Shown: in pieces, positions 35,319 to 45,500 of the stretch
How positions within the stretch are numbered: position 1 is the first letter of the stretch
Layout of the letters: every line of letters begins with the position of its first letter
Assembly: GCA_016795365.1 (NCBI GenBank)
Contig: JAEUHN010000041.1
Coordinates: 1 to 64,000 of the forward strand
Direction: 5' to 3'
Length of the DNA stretch: 64,000 nucleotides
Origin: Verrucomicrobiaceae bacterium
Lineage (GTDB): Bacteria > Verrucomicrobiota > Verrucomicrobiia > Verrucomicrobiales > Verrucomicrobiaceae
Translations under genes and position numbers: made by a program
Notes under the pieces: generated by a model
The model's input: only the letters and a program-made list of their open reading frames with translations
Told to the model about the DNA's origin: nothing
The model's database searches: none

Positions 35319-38300
35319 TTACGGAGTAGTCACTTGGAGCTGCATGAAGCGGCGGGTGTTCGTGCTGTTGCGCGGCACCAGATCGCCCACCTTGAGGAGC
35401 TGATACGGAGCCTGCACACTGGTGAAGAGACGGGAAGTGCCGCCGCCGAGCCAGGTCCAGGAACCGTTGCCGATCTTGCGAGCGACATCGGTCCAGGTGC
35501 CGAGGCTATCAGTAGCCCGCACCGTGTAGGTCACATCAGCCGGCGCACTCTGTGGAATGCTGAAGCTGAGGTAGAGACGATCGGCGAGCAGTGGATCATC
35601 GCTGACGCTGCCGCTCACGCCGACGGGGAGGCCAGCGACACCGGCCACGGTGGGGTTCAAGCCCAAGCCGTATTCCAAGAGGTTTGACACGCCATCACCA
35701 TCGTAGTCCGCAGTGTCGGCGGTGAGGCCGCTGTTGGCGGTGGTGCCGAAGTAGGTCTGACGCCAGCTCTGCACGGGAGTCGCGACGGAGTTGATCGTGA
35801 TGGTGGCAACTGCAGGCGCACCGGTAGTGGCATCCGTTGGAGCCGTGCCGGCGACGAATGTGTAGAATACGCGTGTGGCTGCACCAGCGCCGAGGCGGTC
35901 GGTGATGGTCACGTTGACATTCTTCGTGCTTTCGCCAGCAGCGAAGTTCACCGCGAAGCTGCTCAGTGCCGTGTAGTCCGTGCCGGACAATGCAGTGCCG
36001 TTGGTGGTGGTCACGCTGGCCGTTGCAGGCTGCGCGAGATCGCCAAAGCGATTGATCGTGAGCGTGACCGGACCGGCGTTCTCATTCACAGCGGCAACCG
36101 CCGAAGCGAGCGAGAAGGCGACACGCGGCGTGTGACGGACGAGCAGGAGCTGCCCGCCTTCCACCAGTGCGCCGGTGATCGAGTAGTGCGCCTGATCAGC
36201 GACGAAATACACATGCTCGCCTGCGGCGGTGTTGCCACCGAACATTGCGGTCACGTCAATGACGCCGGAGCTTTCCTCGTCCTGGGTGAAGGGCGCGGTG
36301 GCTGCGGTGGTCACGCCAGCAAGGTTGTCACCGAAGCGGGCAGTGTCGTGGCGCAGCACCTTGGTCAGCGTTCCGGTCACAGGATCATAGGACCACACCT
36401 TCGCGTTGTGCGGGGTGTTGCCCGGATCTTCCTGGAGCATGAGCTTGCCATCATAAGTGACGCAGAGGTTGTCCCACATATTGGCGTCGTTGCCGATGCC
36501 GCCCGTCAGGAGCAAATCAATGCTGCCGCCGAGATCAGGATTGGTGATGTCATCGAAGGTCAGCTTCCACAGGCGTGTGCGGCCGATCTGGCTGCCAAGT
36601 CCAAGCGTGGCGGTATCGATTCGATCCGTCGTCACGAAGTAGAATTCGCGCGGATTCGATGGATTCCACGCACCGTCTTCGGGGCGCGAGAACACCGTCG
36701 AAGTCGTGGCGCTGAGCGAGAAGCGTGTGCCGCTCGTGATGTTGGTGGCGCGCGTGGTGGCGTCAACGATCTCGGCAGCATTGCCGGTGACGTTGATGAA
36801 CTTCTGCACGCCATTGGTGAGACCTGCCTTGTCGGCTTCGGTGCCGGTGTTGGTTTTGGTGCCCACATAAACGGAGACCGCATTGGCCATGATGCCGGTG
36901 CCGCCATCATTGGTGCCAATCACAACCGTTTTGTCCTGTGCAAAGGGATTCGCCAGGAGGTTCTCCCAGCCGCCGACGGCGGTGAGGCCCGAGCCATTGG
37001 TGCTCAGGTTGAACTTGCCCAGGATGTAGGTCTTGCCCTTGTTCGCACCGGTGGCGACGTTTGCCAAGGCCCAGCCGTTGGCTCCGCCTTCCTCCCCGTT
37101 CATGTAGATACGCTCCTGCGTGCCGAGGCCCGAGGCTGCATTGTAGAACGCCGTTACCGGAGGCAGGTCAGCCGAGCAGGGACGATTGAAGGCGAAGGTG
37201 CCCGTGGTCGAGTTTGACACTTGGTTGGTCGCATCCCAGCCATAGACGGAGGTGATCAGATCGCCCGCCGAGACCACGGCGAGCGTGTTCTTGTTGATGA
37301 TCCACTCGGACACGAAGCCGCCAATCGCACCATGGGCGCGAGCGACACCGAGCGTGTTGCCGATCTCATGGTTCACCAGGAGCGTCACCGTTCCGTTGCC
37401 GTTGTCATACACGCCAAGACCATCGGCGAGACCAGACATCTGGTAGGTGCCGCCACCGGTCTTTGGCACGTTGTCGCCCACCGTCGTGATGGAAGTCGTG
37501 GCGTAATCAGGATGCATCGACACGAGGTAAGGCGTAGCGCTGCTGCTGGGGCCGGTCTGTGCTGCCGTCTGCTGCACGAGCAGGAGCTGGCCTCCTTCCA
37601 CCATGGGAGCTGCGATGGAGTAGTGCGACTGATCGGCGATCAAGTAGTAGCGCTGGCCCGTCGTGTGGTTGCCACCGAACATCGCCGTCACATCAATGAC
37701 GCCAGAGCTTTCCTCATCCGCATTGAACGGAGCCGTCGCAGGCTGCGAGGTGCTGCCGAAGCGGGCCGGATCATGCTGCAATGCCTTGGTGAGCGAACCG
37801 GTGGCCGGATCATAGAACCACACCTTTGCATTGTGCGCGGTGTTGCCCGGATCTTCCTGGATGACGAGCTTGCCGTCGCCGGTGACGCAGAGGTTGTCCC
37901 ACATCGTCGCGTCGTTGCCCACGCCACCCGTGGCAAGAAGATCAATCGTGCCGCCAAGATCAGGATTGGTGATGTCGGTGAAGTTCAGCCTCCACAGGCG
38001 AGTGCGTCCGATCTGTGTGCCAAGGCCCAGCGTTGCCTGATCAAGACGATCCGTCGTAACGAAGTAGAACCGGTTCGGATTCGTCGGATCCCACGCGCCG
38101 TCTTCAGGACGGGAGAACGTGGTGCAAACCGTGGTGCTCAGGGTGAACGCCGTGCCGCTGGTGATCGCGGTGGTGCGCGTGGTCGTGTCGGAGAGTTCGT
38201 CCGTGGTGGTGCCGCTGTTGTCAGCGAAACCGGTGACAGCGATGAACTTCAGCGTGCCGTTGGTCAGGCCCGCCTTGTCAGCATCCGTGCCGGTGTTGGT

Positions 38301-40433
38301 CTTGGTGCCGACGTAAACGGAGACGTTGTTGGTCATGATGCCTGTGCCACCATCGTTCGTGCCGATGACGACCGTCTTGTCCTGCGCGAAGGGGCTGGCG
38401 AGAATGTTTTCCCAGCCGCCCACATCGGCTCCACCGGAGCCGTTGGTGAGCGTGTTGAACTTGCCGAGGATGAAGCTCTTGCCCTTGTCCGCGCCGGTAG
38501 CGACGTTGGCGAGCACCCAGCCGTTGGCTCCACCTTCTTCACCGTTGAGGAAGATGCGGTTCTGTGTGCCGAGGCCGGAGGTGGCGTTGTAGAACGCGGA
38601 AACGGGAGGCAGATCGGCTGAGCAGAGACGATTGAAGGCAAAGGTGCCCGTGCTGGCGTTGGACACTTGATTGGTCGCATCCCAGCCATAGACCGAGGTG
38701 ATCAGATCATTGGCGGAGACCACGGCGAGCGTGCTCTTGTTGATGATCCACTCCGATACGAAGGCACCAACCGCACCATGGGCGCGGACGCTGCCGAGGG
38801 TGGTGCCGATCTCATGATTCACCAGCAGGGTGAAGGTGCCATTGCCATTGTCATAAGCACCCAGGCCGTCCGCGAGGCCAGACAGCTGATAGGTGCCGCC
38901 ACCCGTCTTCGGAACCGTGTCGCCCACCGTCGTGACCGCGGTGACGTTCCAGTTGTTGTTCAGCGCGCGGAGATAGGGCGTAGCGCTCGACGATGGACCG
39001 GTCATCGCGGCCTGCGCGTCAGCTTCCGTGATGGTCACGGTCGCCGTGGAAGGCGAGCCGAGGAGACGAGGCGAAGTCACTGCATCAATACCGGCGGAGA
39101 ACGTGCGGCTGGCACGAATGCCAGGGCGGTTCGTCATCGGGATGCTGATCGTCTTGCTCGTCTCGCCGATCGCGAAGGAGACAGACGTGGCGGTCTGGAT
39201 CGTGAAATCCGTGCCAGCGAGGCCCGTGCCGTTCACCGTGCTGACGGTGACGCTATTGGCGACATCCGTGCGACCGGTGCGGTTGATGGTGAGCACCACG
39301 CTGCCAGCGGCTTCGCTGACGGTGGCGGTCGAGGAGGCGAAGGCAAAGCTGCTCTCGCTCTCCGTGATCGTGATCTGTGCGGACGATGAGCTGCCCAACG
39401 CCGAAGCCACAGGACCCGACAACTGCACGCTGAAGGTGCGGCTGCCATTGATCCCGGCGCGGCTCGTGATGGGAATGTTGACCGTTTGCGTGGTTTCACT
39501 TTCAGCGAATTCCACCAGCACGCTGCTCAGCGCGGTGAAGTCCGTGCCGGCAACAGCGGTGCCGTTCACGGTGCTCACCAGCACGGAGGACGAACCGGAG
39601 AGGTCGCCTTCGCGATTGATGGTCACGCTCAGCATGCCAGCGGACTCGAGGACCGAGATAGACTGGTTGTTCAGCGCATAGAACGGCTGGCCGGGAGTGA
39701 AGGTCACCACACCGGACGTGGCGATGGAGAACGAGCCGAGGTTGTCGCCATTGGTGCCCGCAGGAGCGGACGCCGTGGCGGGCCTCAGGCGGAACAAATC
39801 GAGCGTGCCTGCTGGTGTGGTGTCCACCGTGGCATTCCACGTTGCAAACGCGATGCCAGGTGCGGGACCCGAGTTGGCCACCGTGCCGCCCGTTTGGAAC
39901 GAACCCCAGGAATTGGTGTCCGACTTGTTCTGTTGCACGCCATTGCTGGCACCACCGGAAGCAGTGCTCACATTGAACGCGCCCATCATCGAAGTGATCT
40001 TCGAAACGGTGGTGCCCTGTGCGGTGGAACTCTGCCGCGTCCAGGGAATCGCAGGTGTGGCTGGAGCTGGACGTCCGCGCGTGGCGAACAAGGTCTTGGC
40101 CGGCTCAACTCCCATCGTCGTGAAAGCACTGGTGGAACCCGCGATGCCCCAGAAGAGATCGCTGCGGGTGTTCCAGTTTGCGCCGTAGATGGCCGTCAGA
40201 TCGGCACCCACCGTGCCCAGCGACAAGGTCGTGGGGGCGGAGCCGCTGGTGAATTGCGAGTAGCTGCCCAGATTGATCACGACGTTCTTCGTCGCGCCTG
40301 TGCCACCGGTCGCACGGAAGCCGAGAAACAAGTCCCCCTCGGCAGAGGTGGCTGCGTGGGCAGCCGGTGCGATGCACGCCACACCCGCAAAGAGCGCGAG
40401 CAGGGACATCGACCGCAGTTTGGAAAAGTTCAT
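35319..40433 (-). CDS. Giant secreted protein with two tandem PhoX-like (DUF839) modules and Calx-beta repeats
   Basis: The 1704-aa product has a signal peptide (about 1-27). An N-terminal domain (about 28-250) begins GDLFLGFRATGGTGATK and is shared with the 1080-aa protein. Two Calx-beta repeats follow (about 255-470). Then come two nearly identical PhoX-like beta-propeller modules at about 476-956 and 961-1433, each with NHEIG, NGEEGGANGW, FSRPEDGAW, FYFVTTDR, QEDPGN and DEESSGVIDV. A third Calx-beta repeat (about 1438-1544) and a C-terminal module shared with the 1258-aa protein end it. PhoX is a calcium/iron alkaline phosphatase induced in phosphate shortage. Activity of these copies needs testing. 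It is 42 nt downstream of a PstS-like gene. Confidence 0.85.
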   Translation of the reverse strand: MNFSKLRSMSLLALFAGVACIAPAAHAATSAEGDLFLGFRATGGTGATKNVVINLGSYSQFTSGSAPTTLSLGTVGADLTAIYGANWNTRSDLFWGIAGSTSAFTTMGVEPAKTLFATRGRPAPATPAIPWTRQSSTAQGTTVSKITSMMGAFNVSTASGGASNGVQQNKSDTNSWGSFQTGGTVANSGPAPGIAFATWNATVDTTPAGTLDLFRLRPATASAPAGTNGDNLGSFSIATSGVVTFTPGQPFYALNNQSISVLESAGMLSVTINREGDLSGSSSVLVSTVNGTAVAGTDFTALSSVLVEFAESETTQTVNIPITSRAGINGSRTFSVQLSGPVASALGSSSSAQITITESESSFAFASSTATVSEAAGSVVLTINRTGRTDVANSVTVSTVNGTGLAGTDFTIQTATSVSFAIGETSKTISIPMTNRPGIRASRTFSAGIDAVTSPRLLGSPSTATVTITEADAQAAMTGPSSSATPYLRALNNNWNVTAVTTVGDTVPKTGGGTYQLSGLADGLGAYDNGNGTFTLLVNHEIGTTLGSVRAHGAVGAFVSEWIINKSTLAVVSANDLITSVYGWDATNQVSNASTGTFAFNRLCSADLPPVSAFYNATSGLGTQNRIFLNGEEGGANGWVLANVATGADKGKSFILGKFNTLTNGSGGADVGGWENILASPFAQDKTVVIGTNDGGTGIMTNNVSVYVGTKTNTGTDADKAGLTNGTLKFIAVTGFADNSGTTTDELSDTTTRTTAITSGTAFTLSTTVCTTFSRPEDGAWDPTNPNRFYFVTTDRLDQATLGLGTQIGRTRLWRLNFTDITNPDLGGTIDLLATGGVGNDATMWDNLCVTGDGKLVIQEDPGNTAHNAKVWFYDPATGSLTKALQHDPARFGSTSQPATAPFNADEESSGVIDVTAMFGGNHTTGQRYYLIADQSHYSIAAPMVEGGQLLLVQQTAAQTGPSSSATPYLVSMHPDYATTSITTVGDNVPKTGGGTYQMSGLADGLGVYDNGNGTVTLLVNHEIGNTLGVARAHGAIGGFVSEWIINKNTLAVVSAGDLITSVYGWDATNQVSNSTTGTFAFNRPCSADLPPVTAFYNAASGLGTQERIYMNGEEGGANGWALANVATGANKGKTYILGKFNLSTNGSGLTAVGGWENLLANPFAQDKTVVIGTNDGGTGIMANAVSVYVGTKTNTGTEADKAGLTNGVQKFINVTGNAAEIVDATTRATNITSGTRFSLSATTSTVFSRPEDGAWNPSNPREFYFVTTDRIDTATLGLGSQIGRTRLWKLTFDDITNPDLGGSIDLLLTGGIGNDANMWDNLCVTYDGKLMLQEDPGNTPHNAKVWSYDPVTGTLTKVLRHDTARFGDNLAGVTTAATAPFTQDEESSGVIDVTAMFGGNTAAGEHVYFVADQAHYSITGALVEGGQLLLVRHTPRVAFSLASAVAAVNENAGPVTLTINRFGDLAQPATASVTTTNGTALSGTDYTALSSFAVNFAAGESTKNVNVTITDRLGAGAATRVFYTFVAGTAPTDATTGAPAVATITINSVATPVQSWRQTYFGTTANSGLTADTADYDGDGVSNLLEYGLGLNPTVAGVAGLPVGVSGSVSDDPLLADRLYLSFSIPQSAPADVTYTVRATDSLGTWTDVARKIGNGSWTWLGGGTSRLFTSVQAPYQLLKVGDLVPRNSTNTRRFMQLQVTTP
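36130..39005 (-). repeat. Tandem duplication of about 1.44 kb encoding PhoX-like modules
   Basis: Two adjacent units (roughly 37,565-39,005 and 36,130-37,560) encode proteins that match over nearly their full length, both starting TGPSSSATPYL and ending EGGQLLLV. Boundaries are approximate. Confidence 0.8.
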
Positions 40434-40475
40434 GCGTTCAGTCGATAGAGAAGTGGATGATCCGATTTTGAACGA

Positions 40476-41852
40476 CTAGTAGTTCGGCGTGATGAGGCCG
40501 CCGTCAGATGCGCGACCGACGCGCATCGAGCTGAGGAGCACAGGCGAATCGACGTTGATGATCTGGTTGGCCAGGGCATCAGCCACGGCCTTCTCAGGAG
40601 CTGGGATCGACGTGCGATAGGACACGAACTGGTAGCACCAGAAGGGATACTGGCCGTTGCGCACGCCTTCGAGGGAGTAGTAGGTGCCGTTCCAGCTCAA
40701 TTCTTTGGCACCGCCGTTGATCGCCGTCGCGGCATCATTTACTGACATGTAGCTCACGTAGTAGCCATTGATGCCACTGGTCGTTGCGGTCATGTAAGTC
40801 ACCAGATTGCCGCCCGAGGACTGGCCGCCGTTGCCCGTGGTGTAGGCGATGCCGTTGAAGGTGCCTGCGGGCCAGGGGATGTGGCTGGTCACAGCGCCAC
40901 CGCTGATGGTCGGCTGATACTGCACGACGGTGGACGTCACGCCGATTCCGGACTCGGCAAACGTGGTGAGACGCGTGCCTGAACCCGGATCGCGACCGGT
41001 TGCCCAGACATCAATCGTTTCGTGGGCTGGGTTGTTGGTGAACAGTGCGAGTGGGATGCGGCCATTGGCAAACAGAGCCTGCGCGAGCTGGTTTGAGATG
41101 TTGCTGATCGGCGAGGACGCAACGGCGACGGCCGCATTGCCTGACGATGTTGTGGCCGCATTCTTGTTGGCGGCGACACCGATGTTGGCGTCCACCAAGG
41201 TGAACGTGTTGCCGTCGAGGACTGCACCAATCTTGCTGGCGGTCGGGATGTTCGTGCCCGTCACGGTCATGCCTGCAGAGAGGCTCGCGGTGCTGCCCGT
41301 GGTATAGACGTTGGAACCATTGACCGTGTCCACCGTGATGGCGATTTGTGTGGAGCCGCGGTTGGTCAACCACTTGAAGCCGATGACACCCACCTTGGTT
41401 TCAGTCAGGGGATTACTGTTGAAGGGCGTGGAGTTTTGGAAGGTGTCCGCCATGCCAACATTCGGTGCCGAGACATCGGCCCCAGAAGTCGAAGTGGTCA
41501 CTGCGGCAACGCTGGCCTGTCCGGCGATGGTGCCGACGACTGAATCCGGCAGGAAGGCGATGGGCACGCTGTTGGACACAGTGTTGGTGCCATCGACGGA
41601 GCCCGACCAGGAGCACTTGATGATCACAGGATTTCCACCCTGCGTGCCGTGGAAGATGGACTGATTCGCGCTGGAGAACGTGGTGCCCGTGTAGGCGTAG
41701 GTGTGGCCGGAGGCGAGGATGTTGCGGATCGCGCTGTGCGTGTTAGCACGGAATGCGGTCGAGCCGGTGAGGCGGATATAGGTCTGGGCGTTGGCCGCAG
41801 TGGAGATCGCGAAGAGGGCGAGTCCCGCGAGGAGAGTTCTGGCTGGGTTCAT
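40476..41852 (-). CDS. PstS-like periplasmic phosphate-binding protein, copy 1
   Basis: The 458-aa product has a signal peptide ending near ANAQ. The mature protein begins TYIRLTGSTAFRANTHSAIR, the start of PstS/PBP-like-2 proteins. Further blocks are IKCSWSGSVDGTNTV, VGMADTFQ and DPGSGTRLTTFAESG, where the GSGTR loop corresponds to a phosphate-binding loop of PstS. A Thr/Ala/Ser-rich insertion (about residues 167-247, with SLSAGMTVTGTNIP) interrupts the fold. PstS normally delivers phosphate to the PstCAB transporter; no pstC, pstA or pstB gene is in the window. The paralogue at 45819-47192 is very similar. It may instead be a surface phosphate sensor or trap. Confidence 0.8.
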   Translation of the reverse strand: MNPARTLLAGLALFAISTAANAQTYIRLTGSTAFRANTHSAIRNILASGHTYAYTGTTFSSANQSIFHGTQGGNPVIIKCSWSGSVDGTNTVSNSVPIAFLPDSVVGTIAGQASVAAVTTSTSGADVSAPNVGMADTFQNSTPFNSNPLTETKVGVIGFKWLTNRGSTQIAITVDTVNGSNVYTTGSTASLSAGMTVTGTNIPTASKIGAVLDGNTFTLVDANIGVAANKNAATTSSGNAAVAVASSPISNISNQLAQALFANGRIPLALFTNNPAHETIDVWATGRDPGSGTRLTTFAESGIGVTSTVVQYQPTISGGAVTSHIPWPAGTFNGIAYTTGNGGQSSGGNLVTYMTATTSGINGYYVSYMSVNDAATAINGGAKELSWNGTYYSLEGVRNGQYPFWCYQFVSYRTSIPAPEKAVADALANQIINVDSPVLLSSMRVGRASDGGLITPNY

Positions 41853-42476
41853 CGTGTTGTGGGTTGAGTTGGGATGCGTGTGTTTGTCGTGTCATTGAGG
41901 AGCAGGCCAGTGAGCCATCTCCGTCGCCCATTCATGGACTCATCCCGTGCAGTGAATCGACAGATCCACTGTCACACTTTGGACAGTGAGTTTGTCGTCA
42001 CAGTTTGCGTGTAACGAATCGTGACATGTCTGTGCACCCGATGGATTGGGGCACCGAGAGCATTGCGGCTTTCGGCAAGACATCGTCTCGCAACATCTTC
42101 GACACCGATGAGGCAGATGATGGGGCGCCCTGCATGTCGGACACATCGTGTTCGCATCGTGCTCAACTGTCTCAGCCCGAATGTGATGCATGGCCGATAA
42201 GCATCATTGGATTTCAGACTCTCAAGCGAGCGTAAGTCGAAGGCGACAGCGAAGATTGAGGCCTTTGATCGACGTTCCCGTGGGTGACGGGCCAATGCTG
42301 CGCATGTGGAGGAGGGGACCCGAGATCGTGTCACTGCCTGATGAGCCCTTGGCTGATGGGGGGGCGCATCGAACCAGCGCCCTTGCCTTTGGGTATCGGT
42401 CAGCAGAGCATCTATCTACAGTGCCGGTCGCTTGCACCCGACTTCCTTGTCAAGGTTCACCATCGCTACATTGCAC
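41853..42476. other. Gene-free stretch upstream of PstS-like copy 1
   Basis: About 620 nt without a convincing gene. Near 41,960-42,030 lie several GTCACA/TGTGAC-type motifs and an inverted repeat, so the promoter of the PstS-like gene is probably here. The overlapping frames on both strands (for example 42190-42615 plus) resemble no family. Confidence 0.5.
41967..41988. promoter_or_regulatory. Inverted repeat CACTGTC-n8-GACAGTG before PstS-like copy 1
   Basis: A perfect 7-8-7 palindrome about 115 nt upstream of the start, followed by GTCGTCACAG near 41995 and TCGTGACATG near 42020. It is a candidate operator in the same sequence family as the TGTGACA sites. Confidence 0.4.
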
Positions 42477-42510
42477 AAAAAACTGCGAGCCCCTCACGAG
42501 GCTCGCAGTT
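42477..42510 (-). terminator. Intrinsic terminator after the 1080-aa gene
   Basis: On the minus strand AACTGCGAGCC pairs perfectly with GGCTCGCAGTT around an 8-nt loop, followed by TTTTTT (42477-42482). It lies about 30 nt past the stop at 42540. Confidence 0.9.
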
Positions 42511-42539
42511 CTCAAGGAACCGAACAAACAAAATGCGTC

Positions 42540-45500
42540 CTACTTGTGGGTGAGGGCCACCTTGCCCGACTCACCGGCACCCGTGATCACCGCCGGGGCG
42601 ACAGACAGGAAGTGACCGTGGCCGCCTGCGTTAGCGCCCTTCTGAACGATGACCCCTTTGAAGGCAGGCTTGGTCAGATCGGAGTGGGTGAAGGTGCCCG
42701 ACAGGAGGCCAGTTGCAGCGGTCAGTGTGACTGTGTAGCTGGGGTCCGCTGGAGTGCCCAGTTTCGTAATCACATTGGTCGTCGAGATATTGAAGTCCTT
42801 GGACACCGAAGCCGTCAGCAAGCCGTCCGTGAACAAGATGTTCGCGTTGCCCGTGGTGAGATTCACCGCTGGCAGACCTGGCACCACACTCTGTCCTGTG
42901 ACGACGTTATACTCGGCGCCAACCATATCGGTGAGAATGCCTTCGGGCCAGCCATACGGGTAGTGATGAACTGCCTGATATGGGCGGAACCAGAACATGT
43001 CGCTGGCACTAACTTCCACATAAGCACCCGGCTTGGCGATGGTGACTTCGCCACCAATGCTGCCGCGAGTGCTGTAGAGCTGCGAGTAGAAGATGGCTTT
43101 GTTTGATGCGGAGAGCAGAGCCGTTGCCGATGTGATGACAGTGCCGTCAGCAAGCACGGAAGCGAAGGTGACGCCGCCGATGTTGGTCACTGCCACGGTG
43201 GTGTAGCCGGAACCTTTGGGAACTTCGTTCGCGGCGAAGGTCACGGCAGGATCGAGTGCCACGGTGGAGACCGGGCGGGCAGGCATCACAGCGGTGTAGT
43301 AGCCACTGGTGGGAACGACCCCCACGAGCTTGTTCAACAACATCCCTGGCACCTTGGCTGTGGCCGAGTAGGCCGCGCGATCCGCGATGAACTCCGACTG
43401 TGTAGCAAAGCCCGTGCGGGCCGTCGCTTTCAGAGTTCCGGTGATCTGCTTGGTCGTTGTGTTGAGGCTCATGGCGAGCACGTAAGGCGTGTTGTTCAGA
43501 CGGGGAATCTGAATCGTCGTGGAACGTGCCGCGCCAAACTTTGCCACACCTGCGTTGTCGAAAACACCAGTCAGTGCGATCGGAGCCGCGGCGACCGTCA
43601 TTTTGGCCAGCGATTCACCACCGATCTTGACGGTAGCCGTGAACGCACCGGTGCCGACGGTGACGTTCACGTTGATCAAGCCATGCGTCGAGTTGCTCGG
43701 CGTGGTGCCGGTGCTCGCCTTAACAAGGCCTGTGTAGGAGCCTGCCACGTTGGCTGCAGAGGCATAAGGATTGCTGACAAAGGTGGCGGTGATCACGGGA
43801 TTGGCAGCCAGCGCAGGAGTGAAGACAAAGGTGATCTTTGCCAATTCCGTTGCGGGTGCTGTCAGGCCAGTGGCTGCCCAGTTGTCGAACGCGATGGTCG
43901 AGTTCGCAGGGACAGCCGTGAACGTGTAGCTCTTGCCCACTTCGTAGGGTGCGCTGCCTGTTAGCTTGCCAGTGATGGTGCCGCTGGAGCCGCCTGTGGG
44001 TCCTGCGATGTTGACCGTCAGTCCGCTCATGATCTTGTAAGTGAAGCTGCGCGTGACCACGGTCGAAGTATTGCCTCGACCGTCCAAGGCGCGAACCTGG
44101 ATAGAAGTGAGGCCACCCGATGGATTCACCGAGATGGACCATGCAGCACCGCCTGTGGTAGGCGTCAGCGTGGCATCAGCGAAGGCACCGCCATTGATGG
44201 CGACCTGCACCTTGTCGATGCCCTTGGCATCAAGAGACGTGCCGGTGATGGTGACAGAACCACCGAGTGTTCCTGGCACCACGGCACTAGCTGCGGGCGA
44301 GGTGATGGCGACGGTTGGAGCGACGGCATCGAGCGCGAGGATGCGGACCGAAGCTGATGCCTGGGCACCAACGCTGGCATTCGCACCTGGATTCGACAGA
44401 GTGACAGTGAACTTCTTGTTGGCCTGGTTGCCGGTAGGCGCACTCAAAGTGACGGTCACATTGACGCTGTTCGTGTTGGCTGGGATGTTCACCGTTTGAT
44501 TGGTGATCGCGGTGTAGTCTCCTGGAGCAACGGCGGTGTCATCCGACGTGCTGAGCTGCACCGTGACGGCGGAACTGCCTCCCGTGCGCGAGATCGTGAC
44601 CTGAACGGTGGTGGCCTCCTGGTTGGCATTGAACGTCGCTGCGCTGAATTGCAGCGTGCTGGGTTCAATGGCTTCCTGGATGGTGACCGTCGCACTGCCC
44701 GTGGTGCCAACGGTTGCGCTGGTCGGGGTGTTGAGGCTGACGGTGAAAGCGCGATCACCTTGGAAACCACTGCGATTGGTCACGCTGATCACGACGGTCT
44801 TGCTCGTCTCATTGATACCGAAGTTGACCACTTGATTGGTCACTCCTGTGAAGTCGGTGCCGCTCAGGGCCGTGCCATCCGTCGTGCTGAGCTGAACACT
44901 GCAGGCTGAGGAGACATCACCCGTGCGATTCACCGTGATGGTGATGCTGCCATCTGCTTCACCCACAGTGCCCGTGGCCGAGGCCAGTTGCACCGTGCTA
45001 GCGCCAAAGGAGGCCACGGGGATGAAGGTGAGGGCCGCACTGTCATTCAGGATGAAACGACCAATATAGTCGCCTGCCGTATCGATCGTGGGACCGGAGC
45101 CCGGAGCCATGCGATAGAGATCGAGAATGGAGCCTGCAGTGCCAGCGCCGAAGGTGCCTTCAACACTTGGATTGAAAGCCGCGAAGCTCACTCCAGGTGC
45201 GGGGCCTGAATTGGCCGTGGTGCCACCGGGTTGGAATGAGGCCCAGCTGTTGGCGTCCGTGGTGTTCTGGGAAACCGCATTGGTAGCGGTGGCCGCAGGA
45301 CTGCCATTGAAGGCAGTCATCATGGAGACCATCTTGGTTGTCGTCGTGCCCTGAGTGGTGTCACTCTTGCGCACCCATGGAACGCTCTGCGTTCCCGGTG
45401 TGAGCTGCTTGCGAGTGGCATAGAGGGTCTTCGCCGGATCGCTGCCCACAGGATCAAAGGATCCTGTGGTGCCTGCGATGCCCCAGAAGAGATCGGAGCG

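Noticed and set aside
36132-38621. Long plus-strand open frames over the PhoX-like gene
   Set aside because: Antisense shadows of the repetitive modules; their repetition simply mirrors the tandem duplication.
42190-42615. 141-aa plus-strand open frame in the gap before PstS-like copy 1
   Set aside because: No ribosome site or family pattern, and it runs through the terminator at 42477-42510 and into the opposite gene's end.
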